Source: Planktothrix agardhii NIES-204
GTDB lineage: Bacteria > Cyanobacteriota > Cyanobacteriia > Cyanobacteriales > Microcoleaceae
Length of the DNA stretch: 64,000 nt
Assembly (NCBI GenBank): GCA_003609755.1
Contig: AP017991.1
Coordinates: 124,001-188,000 of the forward strand
Direction: 5' to 3'
The translations under genes were made by a program, and so were the position numbers. The notes beneath the pieces are model-generated. The model saw only the letters and a list, made by a program, of their open reading frames with translations, made no database searches and was not told the DNA's origin. Positions 16,222-26,182 of this stretch are shown one piece after another (the stretch's first letter is position 1; each line of letters opens with the position of its first letter).

Positions 16222-18774
16222 TTAGAAAGATTTAAGCTGTTCTGCAACCGCCGTAATAAAATCTGAAAGTGTTATAGAACCCAGTTTTCCTTTTTTGATT
16301 TGGATCAAAAACTCTTTCATTTGATCCTGTGTTTCTGGCTTTTTAATACCCTTAAGATCTTTAACTTTCAGAATACCCACAATTCGTCTTCCAGCTACTC
16401 CTAGAGGATCTAACTTAACTAATAAATTTAGAGCCTCGCCATTACCATTGAGAGCATCTTGTACGATAGTCTCTGCACTTAATTGACGTTTAACCCCTCG
16501 TTTTCCTGTTAAAATTTTATATAATCCTTTGATTTTACGAATCGTTAGTGTGACTAAATCTATAACTTTTGTTCCTGTAGAAATGATTGCCCCTACTAAT
16601 GCCCCTACACCAGTAACTGTTAAAATTTGACCAACAATATTGACGATATTACTGATTACATCATAAATGGCTCCAAAAAATCTTCTTTTAACTTTAGCAT
16701 AACCATATTTCGTTGATTTTTGTAATTCCTGATTATTATCTGTAGATTTTCCACTTCTGTTAATTTCTAGCGCTTCGTAAGCCAGAACTAAGCTATCTTT
16801 CTCCTGTTCTGGTTCAGTATTCTCTACTTCTTTTAGAACTCCTAAGTTCTTAGCAGAACTGCCCAAAGCACTCAGAATTGAATAGCTGTCTACTAGATTA
16901 TAAATTGACATCAGTAAAGATACGACTGATCCCCCCAATGCAGCAACAGGAGATGCTTTAACTATATCAGCATAATTCTGAGATAAATTGGCAATTTTTT
17001 CAGTTGACGTCAAATTACTTCCCTGGTTAACACTTTCATTAACACCTTCAACTAAGGACTTAGTTTGCTGTCCAAAGGTCATCTGATTGTCAGGCGTTAA
17101 CGCACCACTAGCTTTAACTGCACCATAAGCTGTTGCTCCGGCATTGATTCCTTCGACCGCCTTATCACCAACAACATTTTGTTTTAACTTATCAACATAT
17201 CCTTGGCTCGATTTCGCTTTTTGTATTTTGACTTCTGTTCCTTCTTTCACAACTTCTGTCAGTAGTTGTGAAAGACGGGGTGCTCTCTTATCATCCTTAT
17301 GCTGCTCTAACCATTTTCTGGTTTTGTGGTCAATTCTGTTTAATATTTTTTGTTGTGTTTTGTAATCTTTATCTTCTTTCAAGATCGCATTATATTCTCG
17401 GATTTTATTTTGAATAACTTGCGTTCTATTTTTTCCAATCCAACCTTTATTTACTATCTTATCATCCAGGGGTGTTATATCCTGAGTTTTTCGTTGAATG
17501 GTTTGAGACGAATACAATTTAGGTAAATTTTTTGCCCCTAAAACTTCTACTTGTTCACCCTGAGATGCCTTGGCTCCTAAATTATCTGCTTCAGCTTCTA
17601 ATTGATAATCAAAATTGATTCTATTGCCTTTACTTTGAGGTTTTTTATTCACTCTCCCGGCCCGTTGTTGAACAACATGGGTGAGTTCATGTCCTAATAA
17701 TTCTTGACCTTGTTGACTGTGGGGATTATATTGATCGGGTTGAAAGTGAATATCTGAACCTTGAGTAAAGGCTTTTGCTTGAATTTGTTTAGCTTGTGGC
17801 CCTGTATGGACTCGCACCCCGGAAAAATCGGTATTAAATGCCCATTCCATTTTCCGTTGTACGGGTATAGGTAATGATTGAACACTATCTCTAGGTGCAA
17901 GATTCAGTTTAACTTGCATGGGTGGAAATTGACGATTTGACTGAAGCCCTTTGTTTTCACTGATAACAGGTAAGGACTGTGCTTTCATTTGGGCAGGTTC
18001 TTCTTCTTCTTCTGAACGTTGAACAATACCCGACTCTAATTTAGCTTGAGGTTCTTCTTCTTCTTCTGAACGTTGAACAATACCCGACTCTAATTTAGCT
18101 TGAGGTTCTTCTTCTTCTTCTGAACGTTGAACAATACCCGACTCTAATTTAGCTTGAGGTTCTTCTTCTTCTTCTGAACGTTGAACAATACCCGACTCTA
18201 ATTTAGCTTGAGGTTCTTCTTCTTCTTCTGAACGTTGAACAATACCCGACTCTAATTTAGCTTGAGGTTCTTCTTCTTCTTCTGAACGTTGAACAATACC
18301 CGACTCTAATTTAGCTTGAGGTTCTTCTTCTTCTTCTGAACGTTGAACAATACCCGACTCTAATTTAGCTTGAGGTTCTTCTTCTTCTTCTGAACGTTGA
18401 GCAATACCCGACTCTAATTTAGCTTGAGGTTCTTCTTCTTCTTCTGAACGTTGAGCAATACCCGACTCTAATTTAGCTTGAGGTTCTTCTTCCTGTTCTT
18501 CCCGTTGGACAATACTTGATTCCAATTTAGCTTGAGCGAAGGTAAATTTAGGTTGAACGGGTGCAGTAACTTGAGGTTGTGTTGGATAAAGGAGAATTTC
18601 GGCAAAGTTAAACCCTGGTTTAGAGTTTCCCGACTGTAAAGAGGAAGTATTTTCACTAACTGACTTCGTTTCTGCTTGCGGTTCTGCAAAGGGACGGGAC
18701 TGAAATTGTGCCTGGACAGGCTGAATATCATGATGGGTGTTTTGAATATTCCGTTTTCGTTGAAATGCTTTCAT
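16222..18774 (-). CDS. DUF4157 (eCIS-core) protein with 18-residue linker repeats; putative effector
   Basis: The start is chosen at ATG 18774 (MKAFQRKRN) because AGGGG lies 7 bases upstream; an ATG two codons earlier would leave no spacing. Residues about 78-260 are ten tandem copies of QAKLESGIVQRSEEEEEP. Residues about 308-375 are the eCIS-core/DUF4157 domain (FSGVRVHTG, GQELLGHELTHVVQQ) with a zincin-like HExxH-type motif. Behind it is a basic helical region and hydrophobic stretches near residues 620-650 and 695-750 (VTGVGALVGAIISTG), which could insert into membranes. Proteins of this architecture are cargo or effectors associated with contractile injection systems; activity of this C-terminus is unknown. 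It is followed by the YbjN-like gene after 47 bases. Confidence 0.85.
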   Translation of the reverse strand: MKAFQRKRNIQNTHHDIQPVQAQFQSRPFAEPQAETKSVSENTSSLQSGNSKPGFNFAEILLYPTQPQVTAPVQPKFTFAQAKLESSIVQREEQEEEPQAKLESGIAQRSEEEEEPQAKLESGIAQRSEEEEEPQAKLESGIVQRSEEEEEPQAKLESGIVQRSEEEEEPQAKLESGIVQRSEEEEEPQAKLESGIVQRSEEEEEPQAKLESGIVQRSEEEEEPQAKLESGIVQRSEEEEEPQAKLESGIVQRSEEEEEPAQMKAQSLPVISENKGLQSNRQFPPMQVKLNLAPRDSVQSLPIPVQRKMEWAFNTDFSGVRVHTGPQAKQIQAKAFTQGSDIHFQPDQYNPHSQQGQELLGHELTHVVQQRAGRVNKKPQSKGNRINFDYQLEAEADNLGAKASQGEQVEVLGAKNLPKLYSSQTIQRKTQDITPLDDKIVNKGWIGKNRTQVIQNKIREYNAILKEDKDYKTQQKILNRIDHKTRKWLEQHKDDKRAPRLSQLLTEVVKEGTEVKIQKAKSSQGYVDKLKQNVVGDKAVEGINAGATAYGAVKASGALTPDNQMTFGQQTKSLVEGVNESVNQGSNLTSTEKIANLSQNYADIVKASPVAALGGSVVSLLMSIYNLVDSYSILSALGSSAKNLGVLKEVENTEPEQEKDSLVLAYEALEINRSGKSTDNNQELQKSTKYGYAKVKRRFFGAIYDVISNIVNIVGQILTVTGVGALVGAIISTGTKVIDLVTLTIRKIKGLYKILTGKRGVKRQLSAETIVQDALNGNGEALNLLVKLDPLGVAGRRIVGILKVKDLKGIKKPETQDQMKEFLIQIKKGKLGSITLSDFITAVAEQLKSF
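17996..18535 (-). repeat. Intragenic 54-bp tandem repeat, 10 units
   Basis: Ten 54-bp units encode the linker QAKLESGI(V/A)QRSEEEEEP. Seven GIVQ units are near identical in DNA, two read GIAQ and the most N-terminal one is divergent (SSIVQREEQ). The array sits between the N-terminal leader and the DUF4157 domain and probably varies in number between strains. Confidence 0.95.
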
Positions 18775-18915
18775 AACCATGCCCCTGAATTAGACTGACC
18801 CTGAGAAACTTACCGTTTATGTTGCCGTTAGTATTACATGATTCGGTGTACAAATCCTATTCTACTTTAGTCTAAATCAACCCAGATAAGTCCCGTGAGC
18901 GAAAGTAAGGAAACT

Positions 18916-21900
18916 CTATTTTTTCTTAGGATCAGCCCGAACAGAAATTTCAACGGTCGCAGGATCAATTCGCTTAACTTTAGTATTAACGTCAAGCGGG
19001 TTTTTCCCTGGCTTATTGCCTTGCTTAGATTGAGATTTAGCAGTTTCTTTTTCGTCTGCCAATTCTTCCTGAGCTTGATTAGATTTAGCGTCATCTTCTG
19101 CTTCTTTTTTAGTTTTTTCAGGATTAGTTTTTTGCTTTTCTTCTTGAGCTTTCGGAGTTTTTTCTGGTTGATCTTCTTTAGTTTTGCCGTCTTTGGTTTT
19201 GCTGTCTTTTTTAGACTTAGATACTTGACTTAACAACCCTCCCAATAAACTACCGCTTCTGGGTCTAGTTTCAGGTTCTTTAGGTGTAAGATTATCTAAA
19301 TTTTTAGCGATCGCTGCGTTATTTTCATCCGTCGGTTCCTGCGGACGGCCTTTGACCTGAATATCGTAGGTTATGCTATTACCAATTGTCGCCGAACCCA
19401 CAACTTTTAGCAAATCTAAATCAAAATCAACAGAGAGTTTATCCAGTTTCTTCTGAACAATATCAGGGTCAGGATATTGATTGACAATTTGTTGAATTAA
19501 TGCTACAATATCATCGACAATATCATCGGGTAAAGCCAAATTATTAGCAACGGATGAATCTTTTTTCTTGCGTTGATTTTTTTGCTCATCCTGATCTTGC
19601 TGTTTTGTAATCATCACCCGCATCGTCAGTTTGTTACCCTGAATGCTTTGAGTGATATTAGCCTGTTCTTTTTGCTTACCACCGTCGCCAAAGCCTTGAC
19701 TAAGACCAGATACTAACATACTACCTGCAATCAGAAGTCCTGCATTTGCAAGTGCTGAATTTTGGCTGTTTTCATCGGATTTTGTGAGATTTTCATCGGA
19801 TTTTGTGGGATTTTCATTAGTATCTGAACTCTCTGAACTGTCTTCTGCTTCTCTCTGAACAAAGTAGGGCACTTCCTCACTGACTCGCTGCACCGTGCGA
19901 GACAATAGGGGAGATTCACTGGACTGTTGGACAACGTGGGTAAGTTCATGGGCGAGGAGCCTTTTACCACTAGGACTTTCGGGTTCATAATTACCTTGGC
20001 GGAAGAAAACGTCAGATCCGGTGGTAAAGGCGCGGGCATTGAGGGAGCGACTGAGGCGATCGCCCTCGGTATCATGATGAATCCGCACCTGAGCAAAGTC
20101 AAAACCAAAGGCATTTTCCATAGGTTCCCGCACGGGGGTAGGTAGGGGTTGACCTTGACCGAGGGAACGCTGAATGGCTGTTTCTACCCCGGAATGGGCA
20201 TCAAGCATTTGATCGGTGTTCGGTGACATGGCTTGGCGCTGGGCCTTGGTTGATTTATCGTCATCGGGAGCAACCCCAGTAATCACATATTTACTGCCAT
20301 CGGGTTTCAGGATATTTAGACTTAAGGTTTTGAGTTTATATTGAGATTTCAAAGCCGGAAGTTGACTTTTTACTAATTTTGCTTTAGGTTTTTTCTTAAT
20401 AATTGATTTGAGTTTTTTAGCAACTTTAGGCAAAATCTTTTTCTTATCCATTAATTTTGCCGTTAGTGTCAAACTAGCTTTCTTTTTATTCCCTTTAATT
20501 TTCTGTTTGACAACGAGTTCATTTTTCTTGTCTTTCCAAGCAGATTCACCCGACCGTTGCACCATCACCAACCCCCCGTACACGGGGGGCAGGGGTAATT
20601 CTCCTTGAGTTACGACCGAATCAACCTGTCGTTGAACTTTAGTCGCTTCCGCTTGACCGACAATTTGATATTTATTTTTACCTTTTTTAGTCAACTTCAA
20701 CTGTTTAAGTTTATGTTTAGACTTAATTCCTGATAATTTTTGATTCACGGCATCAGGATCTCGAAGATTTCTTGCTAGATTCTGAGTCTGATGACCCGCG
20801 CCTTTAATTTGTTTCTGGGCATCATTCTGAGGTTGTTTTTTATCTTTATTTTTCTTGTCTTTAGCCTTTGTGTCTTTAGACTTTGTACCTTGAGAATTTG
20901 TGCTTTTACCTTTGCGGGCTGTTTTTCCTTTCTTGCTTTTCCCGCCCCCAAAGAAAGCGGCTGCTCCTCCAAATATTCCCCCGATAGTTTTATCCACAGG
21001 TGCTTTTAATGTCGTCACAATTTTCTTAATTTTACTAGGAATTCCCCCAACACCAATTAGGGAAGCTAAGAATCCTAATAAAACCGGAATCATTTTAGCC
21101 AAAGCCTGTTCAATCATCATCGCCATCACCGCCGGAGCCCCGTCACAAATGGCTTTTAAAGTATCTAAAATTGCTTGCACAAAGAGTTTAATATCTTCCC
21201 GTTTTTCCACAAAAAAGGAAATTACATCAAAAATCATCTTAGCAATTTTAGCAATTCCTGACACTGGATTCATCATCCCAATCAGCCAACTAATCCCCGC
21301 CTTGACGATTTCCACAATTGCCATTTCCATCAAACCTTTGAGGAAGATTTTTTTCATGTCATCCAAGGAGGATTTGATGAACTCCCAAACCCCCGATATA
21401 CCATCTTTAATTAAGGTACTAAAGAAGGTAAAAATAAATTTTACGCCCGGTTGCAGTCCTGAAATAAAGTCAAGGGCGTCTTCTCCTAAAGACCCGATTA
21501 AATCCTTAGCAAATCCCAAAATACCGCCCAGGCCACCACTAACACTTCCTAAGATGTTCTGTACAGCATCAGGGAAAGTTTCTACGGCTTCTACCCCTTC
21601 ATTAATTAAGGTCATAATCACATCGGGGCCAGCTTCTACGACCAATTTAACTAAGTCCCAAAGATAGTTGAGACTATCTATACCTTTTTTGAGGACAACA
21701 TCGAGAATAAACTGAATTAATTTAGTAGCTGGCGCACCTAAAATATCTCCAAGAATGCCAAAAACATAGTCTTTTGTTAAGCCTAAAACCTGTAAAATAA
21801 TATCTAAAAATCCTTTTAAATCAAATTTTTCAGGAAGTTTTAAGTCTCCTAAATTACCAAATAACCAAGTAATTAACCCATTGAGTAAATGTTTCCCAAT

Positions 21901-24900
21901 ATTATTAGCAAAATTCTTAATCCCATCTCCAATCCCTTTAAAGAGATTCTTCATAAATTGCACCGGATTATCAATCAGGGCATCAATCACATTTTCAGCC
22001 AAATCCCCAATAAAAACACTTAAAATTTTCTTAATCGGCCAGAGGAGAATTTTAATAATATTCTTAGCTAAATCTCCAATAAATTTTAAAGCTTTACTAA
22101 TTAAGCTGGCATTTTCCGCTTTTAACTGTTCAATGCGTTTATCAAGTTCTTTTAAACTAGATTGATATTTTTTAGTTAAATCTTCTAGTAGTTGATTTTG
22201 TTTATCGGTAATACTCTGCTCAAGTTGATCAAATTTAGTTTGCACATCCGCCGCCGCTTGAGCCCCAATTTCTTGCAGGTCTTTTGGTAAGGTTTGTACA
22301 TAAGCATTAACTTTTTCTCGCCCTTGATTAACTTCTGCTTGGGCTGCGGTTAATCCTTTTTCAACAATTCCACCAATATTAGAGATACTTTTTTTAACTT
22401 CTTCAATATATAGTTTTTTTCCCTCTTCATAAAAAACATTGACTTCATCGGGTAAGCCCGCAAACTTATCTCTAATCCAGGTAATAAAATCAAAAATGCG
22501 AAGTTCTCCAACTTTCACCATTTTGATCCCAAACCAGTAAGGCTTAGGTAATTTAATCGGAAATACCAAGGTATAGCGTTTATCTTTATACTCAGCCATT
22601 CTCCTTTTAACATGACCTTCAAAAGCATTTTTAGCCGCACTAATCCCGCGATTAAACTCAGTATTAACATCACTATCCATTTTCCCCAAAATACCCTTAA
22701 CATTCCCCTGAGTTTTGTCAAAAATACTTTGGATATTGGTATTAATTTCAGTCCGTTTAATTTCGTCCTGAGTCTTGGTTGCCTCTTGGGAATCTCCGGT
22801 TTGCTCCATCGACTCTGTACGAGTTGCATACATATCCTGATTGGACTGTTTAGCCGATGCCTGGGCGTCAGTTTTGGCTGTGGTCAGGGTTTCCTGTTCC
22901 CCTTGACGGAATTTTTGTGGGCCTTCTGTGGTGCCATGGGTTTTGGCTTCTTTTAAGGCATCTAAGGCTTGTCCCCCGCCCTCATCTTTCCAGGTTTCTA
23001 AACGGTCTACATTCAGGGGAACTTCTGAATCCGGTTGGGCAACGGACTGGGGTTTAACTTCTTCTTGGCGTTGAATCAAGACTTCAGGAAGCAGTTGAAT
23101 CGTTTCCCCCCTTTTTTGACCCCCCCAGCCCCCCTTGGTAAAGGGGGAGTTAGGTTCGGCATCTGTCATTCCCCCCATTGCTAAGGGGGAGTTAGGTTCG
23201 GTATCTGTAATTCCCCCCATTGCTAAGGGGGGGTTAGGGGGGGTCAATTCCGGTTCTAACTGTAAAGAAGTCGCGGATGATTCCACTCCCATTCCCCCCA
23301 TTGCTAAGGGGGGGTTAGGGGGGGTTAGGGGCGTCGTCATCACTTGTTCAGCCATTTGATCGGCTTGAACCTCATCAGGATCACTGCTAGAGCCAACTAT
23401 TGACTTCGCCTGAATCTCACCAAACGCACCCTCTAAATTCTCGGTTGTTTTTGCTAAAGGGGCCTCAATTTCCTGTTCAGTTTTTTCCTTGGGAACGGCT
23501 TTTTCCGCTTCAATTTCTGGTGGTACAGCCCCGACAACTTCCTGAGTCGGTTTCAGTTCCTCAACCTTTTTAGGAGCTTCCGCATCGGGTTCTGGAGGTG
23601 CTTTACTTTCCTCTGGTAAACCTCCACCTGACTCTTTTTTAGCTCCCTTAACTTCGGTATTTAAAGCATTTTTAATATCATCAGTCTTGCCACTACTGGC
23701 AAAATTATCGGCTTGATCTGCGTTTTTGGGTTTAACTAAGTTTAATTTTTCTAATAAACTATCTTCAAAAACTTTGCGGTCAAAGGGTTTCGGTTTTTTA
23801 GCATTCAGATCATCCATCTTCCCAGCTTGGGCTTCCCGCATTTGTTGGTCGGGATCGACCGCGGCGGTTTGGGCTTCCTCGGCGGCGGATTTGGGTGACT
23901 GGTGAGAGCTTTGTTGATCGGCTTGTTGTTTGGACTGTTTAATCACCGCCTGAAAAGCGGGGTCGGCTTCGGGTGTCGCTGGTGCTTGATCACCACTGAC
24001 TTCGGGGACTGCGATCGGTGAAGTGTCGGCGCTTTTCGCTTCCCCTTCTGGGATGGGTGGGACGGCTTCGGGCTGATCCGTTTGCTCTGGCTGAGAATTT
24101 TCCCCGGCCCCAGGTTTGACCTGAAGCGGAAGTGCTACAGTCTCTTTAGAGGGACTTTGACCGCTTGCATCTTGTTTGCCTTTTTCGTCGGCTTTATCTT
24201 TAACTTTGACTTCAGCTTCTTGACTTTCTTGTTTAGCCTGAGATTCTATTTTTTCCCCGGTTTCTTTCTCTAATTTTCCTAAATTCTCCCCAGTTTCACC
24301 GGATTTAACTTTATTTTTAACGGTATCCGTATCTTCCTTAACTTTAGCGGTTTGAGTTTCAACTTTTTTCAAAGATTCCGCCGCTAAATATTTCTTTAGT
24401 TCAGCGCCTTTATCATCTTTGTCTATTTTTTCACCAGTGAGTTCTTTCTTAGCCTCTTCTTTTTCTTTTTCAACGTTCTTTTTCCGTTCCTGTGACTTAG
24501 TTTCGGCTGTTTCTTTCGTATCCCCTTTAGTAACTGATGCTTCCTCAGTCTTGGTTTCGGTGGTGACTTCAGCTTTAGTATCGGTTGTCGTCGCTTTTTT
24601 ATCTTCGGTTTTTGAGGTATCAGCTTGAGAATTATTGTTGTCTTTATCTTCTTTTTTACCTGCTTTTTGTAGAGATTGTTCAGGTAAAGTTTTTAAGCCA
24701 GAGAGATTCAATGGCGGATTTTTTTTAACTCCATTTTTAACCGGAGAAGGTTGGATTTGACGCTGAATTTGGGATTTTTTTTGAATTTTCCGGCTCAGAG
24801 ATTTGGGTTTAATTTTAGGGCCGGTTTGTTGAATTGTGTGGGTGAGTTCATGGGCGAGAAGTTTCTTACCTTCGTCGGTATGGGGTGAATATTTTCCCGA

Positions 24901-25908
24901 ATTAAAATAGACATCTTGCTCATGGGTAAAGGCTTGAGCACCGAGATCTTTACTTAATTGAACCGCATCGGAACCCGTATGAACTTTGACCCCACTAAAG
25001 TCATTCCCAAATCTGTCTTCCATGAAACCACGGGTTTCGTCGGGTAGGGGGTTCCCGCCTCCTTTACTACTTTTAACACGAGTTTCAATATTCTCGCTGG
25101 CTGCAAATCCGCCGTTTCCTTGGCAGGAGATCAAGGTAGACTGTTTTAGGGTTTGGCTAATCCCTGACGGAATATGGTTGTCTATGGATTTGAGGTGAAC
25201 GACCCCTTCTATTTCCTTTTGTTGAAGAATTCCGCTTAACCGTTTCAGGTGAAGGGTTGCTTCTTGTTCATATCGCTGGATCGTTTGAGCTAGGGGTTTG
25301 AGGTGAACGGTTCCATCTTCTTCCTGGCGCTGTTGGACGCTTTCTGTTAAGGGTTTGAGGTGAATGGTTCCCTCTTCCTCCGGTGGAGCTTGGGTTGTGT
25401 CCGTTGTCGGTTTGAGGTGAACGGTTCCCTCTTCCTCTGGTGGCGGTTGGATTGTGTCCGTTGTCGGTTTGAGGCTGACCTCCCCCTGCTCCTCTACTCC
25501 CCCTGCTCCCCCTGCTTCTCTTCTCCCCCTGCTCCCCTGCTCCTCCTGCTTCTGCACCGGAACCGTCATCGCCACGACTTTATCCGCCATTGCATCGGCT
25601 TCTTTCTCGTATTTATCCCCAGGCGCACCCACAACTAACTTGGCTTGCGGTGTGGCGGGAATATATTCACTAATCGAAATTTGACCAAAATTATAGCCGG
25701 AATTAAGATTCTGATTCCGTTGTACTTCGGGTGGAGGAGGAGCCGTCGCCCCCGCTAATTTTTGTTCACTGGTGCTGTCATCTTCTTTTAAAGCCAGTTG
25801 TTCATCCGCAAACGGCCGCACACTGGTTAATCCCACCGTTGGTGACAGTTGGGGAATAGGAGTCGGCGTACTTTTTTTGACGGGTGTAACAACAGCTTTG
25901 GTATTCAT
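18916..25908 (-). CDS. 2330-residue DUF4157 protein with two eCIS-core domains and tape-measure-like helical centre
   Basis: Residues about 90-125 carry the leader motif KLVVGAPGDKYEKEADAMADKVV seen in DUF4157 proteins. Residues about 150-245 are repeats of the form EEEGTVHLKP. A first eCIS-core domain is at about 285-362 (VKVHTG, LLAHELTHTIQQ) and a second at about 1925-1998 (VRIHHDTEGDRLSRSL, LLAHELTHVVQQ). Between them lie a long Lys/Glu/Thr low-complexity region, a coiled-coil region and a series of hydrophobic/amphipathic helices (for example IGDLAKNIIKILLWPIKKIL, GLGGILGFAKDLIGSLG) at about 1300-1620. Two domains with KxxIKxKHKLKxLxLxxxGxxxY follow. It could be a very large effector or a tape-measure-like scaffold; cargo status is inferred from the family. 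The start lacks an evident ribosome site but matches the paralogous relic at 26874. Confidence 0.85.
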   Translation of the reverse strand: MNTKAVVTPVKKSTPTPIPQLSPTVGLTSVRPFADEQLALKEDDSTSEQKLAGATAPPPPEVQRNQNLNSGYNFGQISISEYIPATPQAKLVVGAPGDKYEKEADAMADKVVAMTVPVQKQEEQGSRGRREAGGAGGVEEQGEVSLKPTTDTIQPPPEEEGTVHLKPTTDTTQAPPEEEGTIHLKPLTESVQQRQEEDGTVHLKPLAQTIQRYEQEATLHLKRLSGILQQKEIEGVVHLKSIDNHIPSGISQTLKQSTLISCQGNGGFAASENIETRVKSSKGGGNPLPDETRGFMEDRFGNDFSGVKVHTGSDAVQLSKDLGAQAFTHEQDVYFNSGKYSPHTDEGKKLLAHELTHTIQQTGPKIKPKSLSRKIQKKSQIQRQIQPSPVKNGVKKNPPLNLSGLKTLPEQSLQKAGKKEDKDNNNSQADTSKTEDKKATTTDTKAEVTTETKTEEASVTKGDTKETAETKSQERKKNVEKEKEEAKKELTGEKIDKDDKGAELKKYLAAESLKKVETQTAKVKEDTDTVKNKVKSGETGENLGKLEKETGEKIESQAKQESQEAEVKVKDKADEKGKQDASGQSPSKETVALPLQVKPGAGENSQPEQTDQPEAVPPIPEGEAKSADTSPIAVPEVSGDQAPATPEADPAFQAVIKQSKQQADQQSSHQSPKSAAEEAQTAAVDPDQQMREAQAGKMDDLNAKKPKPFDRKVFEDSLLEKLNLVKPKNADQADNFASSGKTDDIKNALNTEVKGAKKESGGGLPEESKAPPEPDAEAPKKVEELKPTQEVVGAVPPEIEAEKAVPKEKTEQEIEAPLAKTTENLEGAFGEIQAKSIVGSSSDPDEVQADQMAEQVMTTPLTPPNPPLAMGGMGVESSATSLQLEPELTPPNPPLAMGGITDTEPNSPLAMGGMTDAEPNSPFTKGGWGGQKRGETIQLLPEVLIQRQEEVKPQSVAQPDSEVPLNVDRLETWKDEGGGQALDALKEAKTHGTTEGPQKFRQGEQETLTTAKTDAQASAKQSNQDMYATRTESMEQTGDSQEATKTQDEIKRTEINTNIQSIFDKTQGNVKGILGKMDSDVNTEFNRGISAAKNAFEGHVKRRMAEYKDKRYTLVFPIKLPKPYWFGIKMVKVGELRIFDFITWIRDKFAGLPDEVNVFYEEGKKLYIEEVKKSISNIGGIVEKGLTAAQAEVNQGREKVNAYVQTLPKDLQEIGAQAAADVQTKFDQLEQSITDKQNQLLEDLTKKYQSSLKELDKRIEQLKAENASLISKALKFIGDLAKNIIKILLWPIKKILSVFIGDLAENVIDALIDNPVQFMKNLFKGIGDGIKNFANNIGKHLLNGLITWLFGNLGDLKLPEKFDLKGFLDIILQVLGLTKDYVFGILGDILGAPATKLIQFILDVVLKKGIDSLNYLWDLVKLVVEAGPDVIMTLINEGVEAVETFPDAVQNILGSVSGGLGGILGFAKDLIGSLGEDALDFISGLQPGVKFIFTFFSTLIKDGISGVWEFIKSSLDDMKKIFLKGLMEMAIVEIVKAGISWLIGMMNPVSGIAKIAKMIFDVISFFVEKREDIKLFVQAILDTLKAICDGAPAVMAMMIEQALAKMIPVLLGFLASLIGVGGIPSKIKKIVTTLKAPVDKTIGGIFGGAAAFFGGGKSKKGKTARKGKSTNSQGTKSKDTKAKDKKNKDKKQPQNDAQKQIKGAGHQTQNLARNLRDPDAVNQKLSGIKSKHKLKQLKLTKKGKNKYQIVGQAEATKVQRQVDSVVTQGELPLPPVYGGLVMVQRSGESAWKDKKNELVVKQKIKGNKKKASLTLTAKLMDKKKILPKVAKKLKSIIKKKPKAKLVKSQLPALKSQYKLKTLSLNILKPDGSKYVITGVAPDDDKSTKAQRQAMSPNTDQMLDAHSGVETAIQRSLGQGQPLPTPVREPMENAFGFDFAQVRIHHDTEGDRLSRSLNARAFTTGSDVFFRQGNYEPESPSGKRLLAHELTHVVQQSSESPLLSRTVQRVSEEVPYFVQREAEDSSESSDTNENPTKSDENLTKSDENSQNSALANAGLLIAGSMLVSGLSQGFGDGGKQKEQANITQSIQGNKLTMRVMITKQQDQDEQKNQRKKKDSSVANNLALPDDIVDDIVALIQQIVNQYPDPDIVQKKLDKLSVDFDLDLLKVVGSATIGNSITYDIQVKGRPQEPTDENNAAIAKNLDNLTPKEPETRPRSGSLLGGLLSQVSKSKKDSKTKDGKTKEDQPEKTPKAQEEKQKTNPEKTKKEAEDDAKSNQAQEELADEKETAKSQSKQGNKPGKNPLDVNTKVKRIDPATVEISVRADPKKK
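20572..20589. repeat. Perfect short palindrome inside the 2330-residue gene
   Basis: CCCCCCGTACACGGGGGG occurs in frame, encoding part of LPLPPVYGGL. A related G/C palindrome lies in the intergenic region at 33376-33411. It looks like an inserted small palindromic element. Confidence 0.75.
23107..23337. repeat. Cluster of CCCCCCATTGCTAAGGGGG palindromic repeats within coding sequence
   Basis: At least four copies of an inverted-repeat unit (CCCCCCATTGCTAAGGGG(G), one copy CCCCTTGGTAAAGGGGG) are inserted in frame in the 2330-residue gene. They encode the peptide series PPNPPLAMGG and EPNSPFTKGGWGG. NPPL(A/T)KGG-type peptides are the known signature of a mobile palindromic repeat family common in cyanobacterial genomes. 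Here they add about 70 residues to a linker between the low-complexity region and the coiled coil. Confidence 0.9.
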
Positions 25909-25978
25909 GGTTGTTTCTGGGGGTTGAGTTCAGAATTAGCTATGTTTGATGTCGTTTCATTGAACCAAGTTTTTTTGC

Positions 25979-26182
25979 CTAGAATTCTTGATCAGTAGAT
26001 TGTACATCTTTCTGATCTGTACCTACCACTTCCCTTAAAACCGAGGTTTTCTGAAGTTTATGTTTTTGCTGTAATTCTAAGTAATAAGCAATCAATTGAT
26101 AGGGGTTATGATTATTATTCTCAGAAATTCGATGACGAATATCTCGAATTTGCTCAAGTGTGGAATCATTAAGGGTAATCAT
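25979..26182 (-). CDS. Small protein coupled to PIN toxin; possible antitoxin
   Basis: The 67-residue protein starts at ATG 26182, overlapping the stop of the PIN gene by one base (TAATG), which indicates translational coupling. The sequence has an N-terminal helix pair (LNDSTLEQIRDIRHRISENN, YQLIAYYLELQQ) and a charged C-terminal tail. Small proteins next to VapC-like genes often act as antitoxins, but no DNA-binding motif is clear and the order (toxin first) is less usual. The function is therefore only suggested by context. Confidence 0.65.
   Translation of the reverse strand: MITLNDSTLEQIRDIRHRISENNNHNPYQLIAYYLELQQKHKLQKTSVLREVVGTDQKDVQSTDQEF

Noticed and set aside
18895-19233. Plus-strand open frames rich in Phe/Leu/Ser opposite the DUF4157 genes
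   Set aside because: These are antisense shadows of Lys/Glu-rich coding sequence, with no ribosome site or conserved character.
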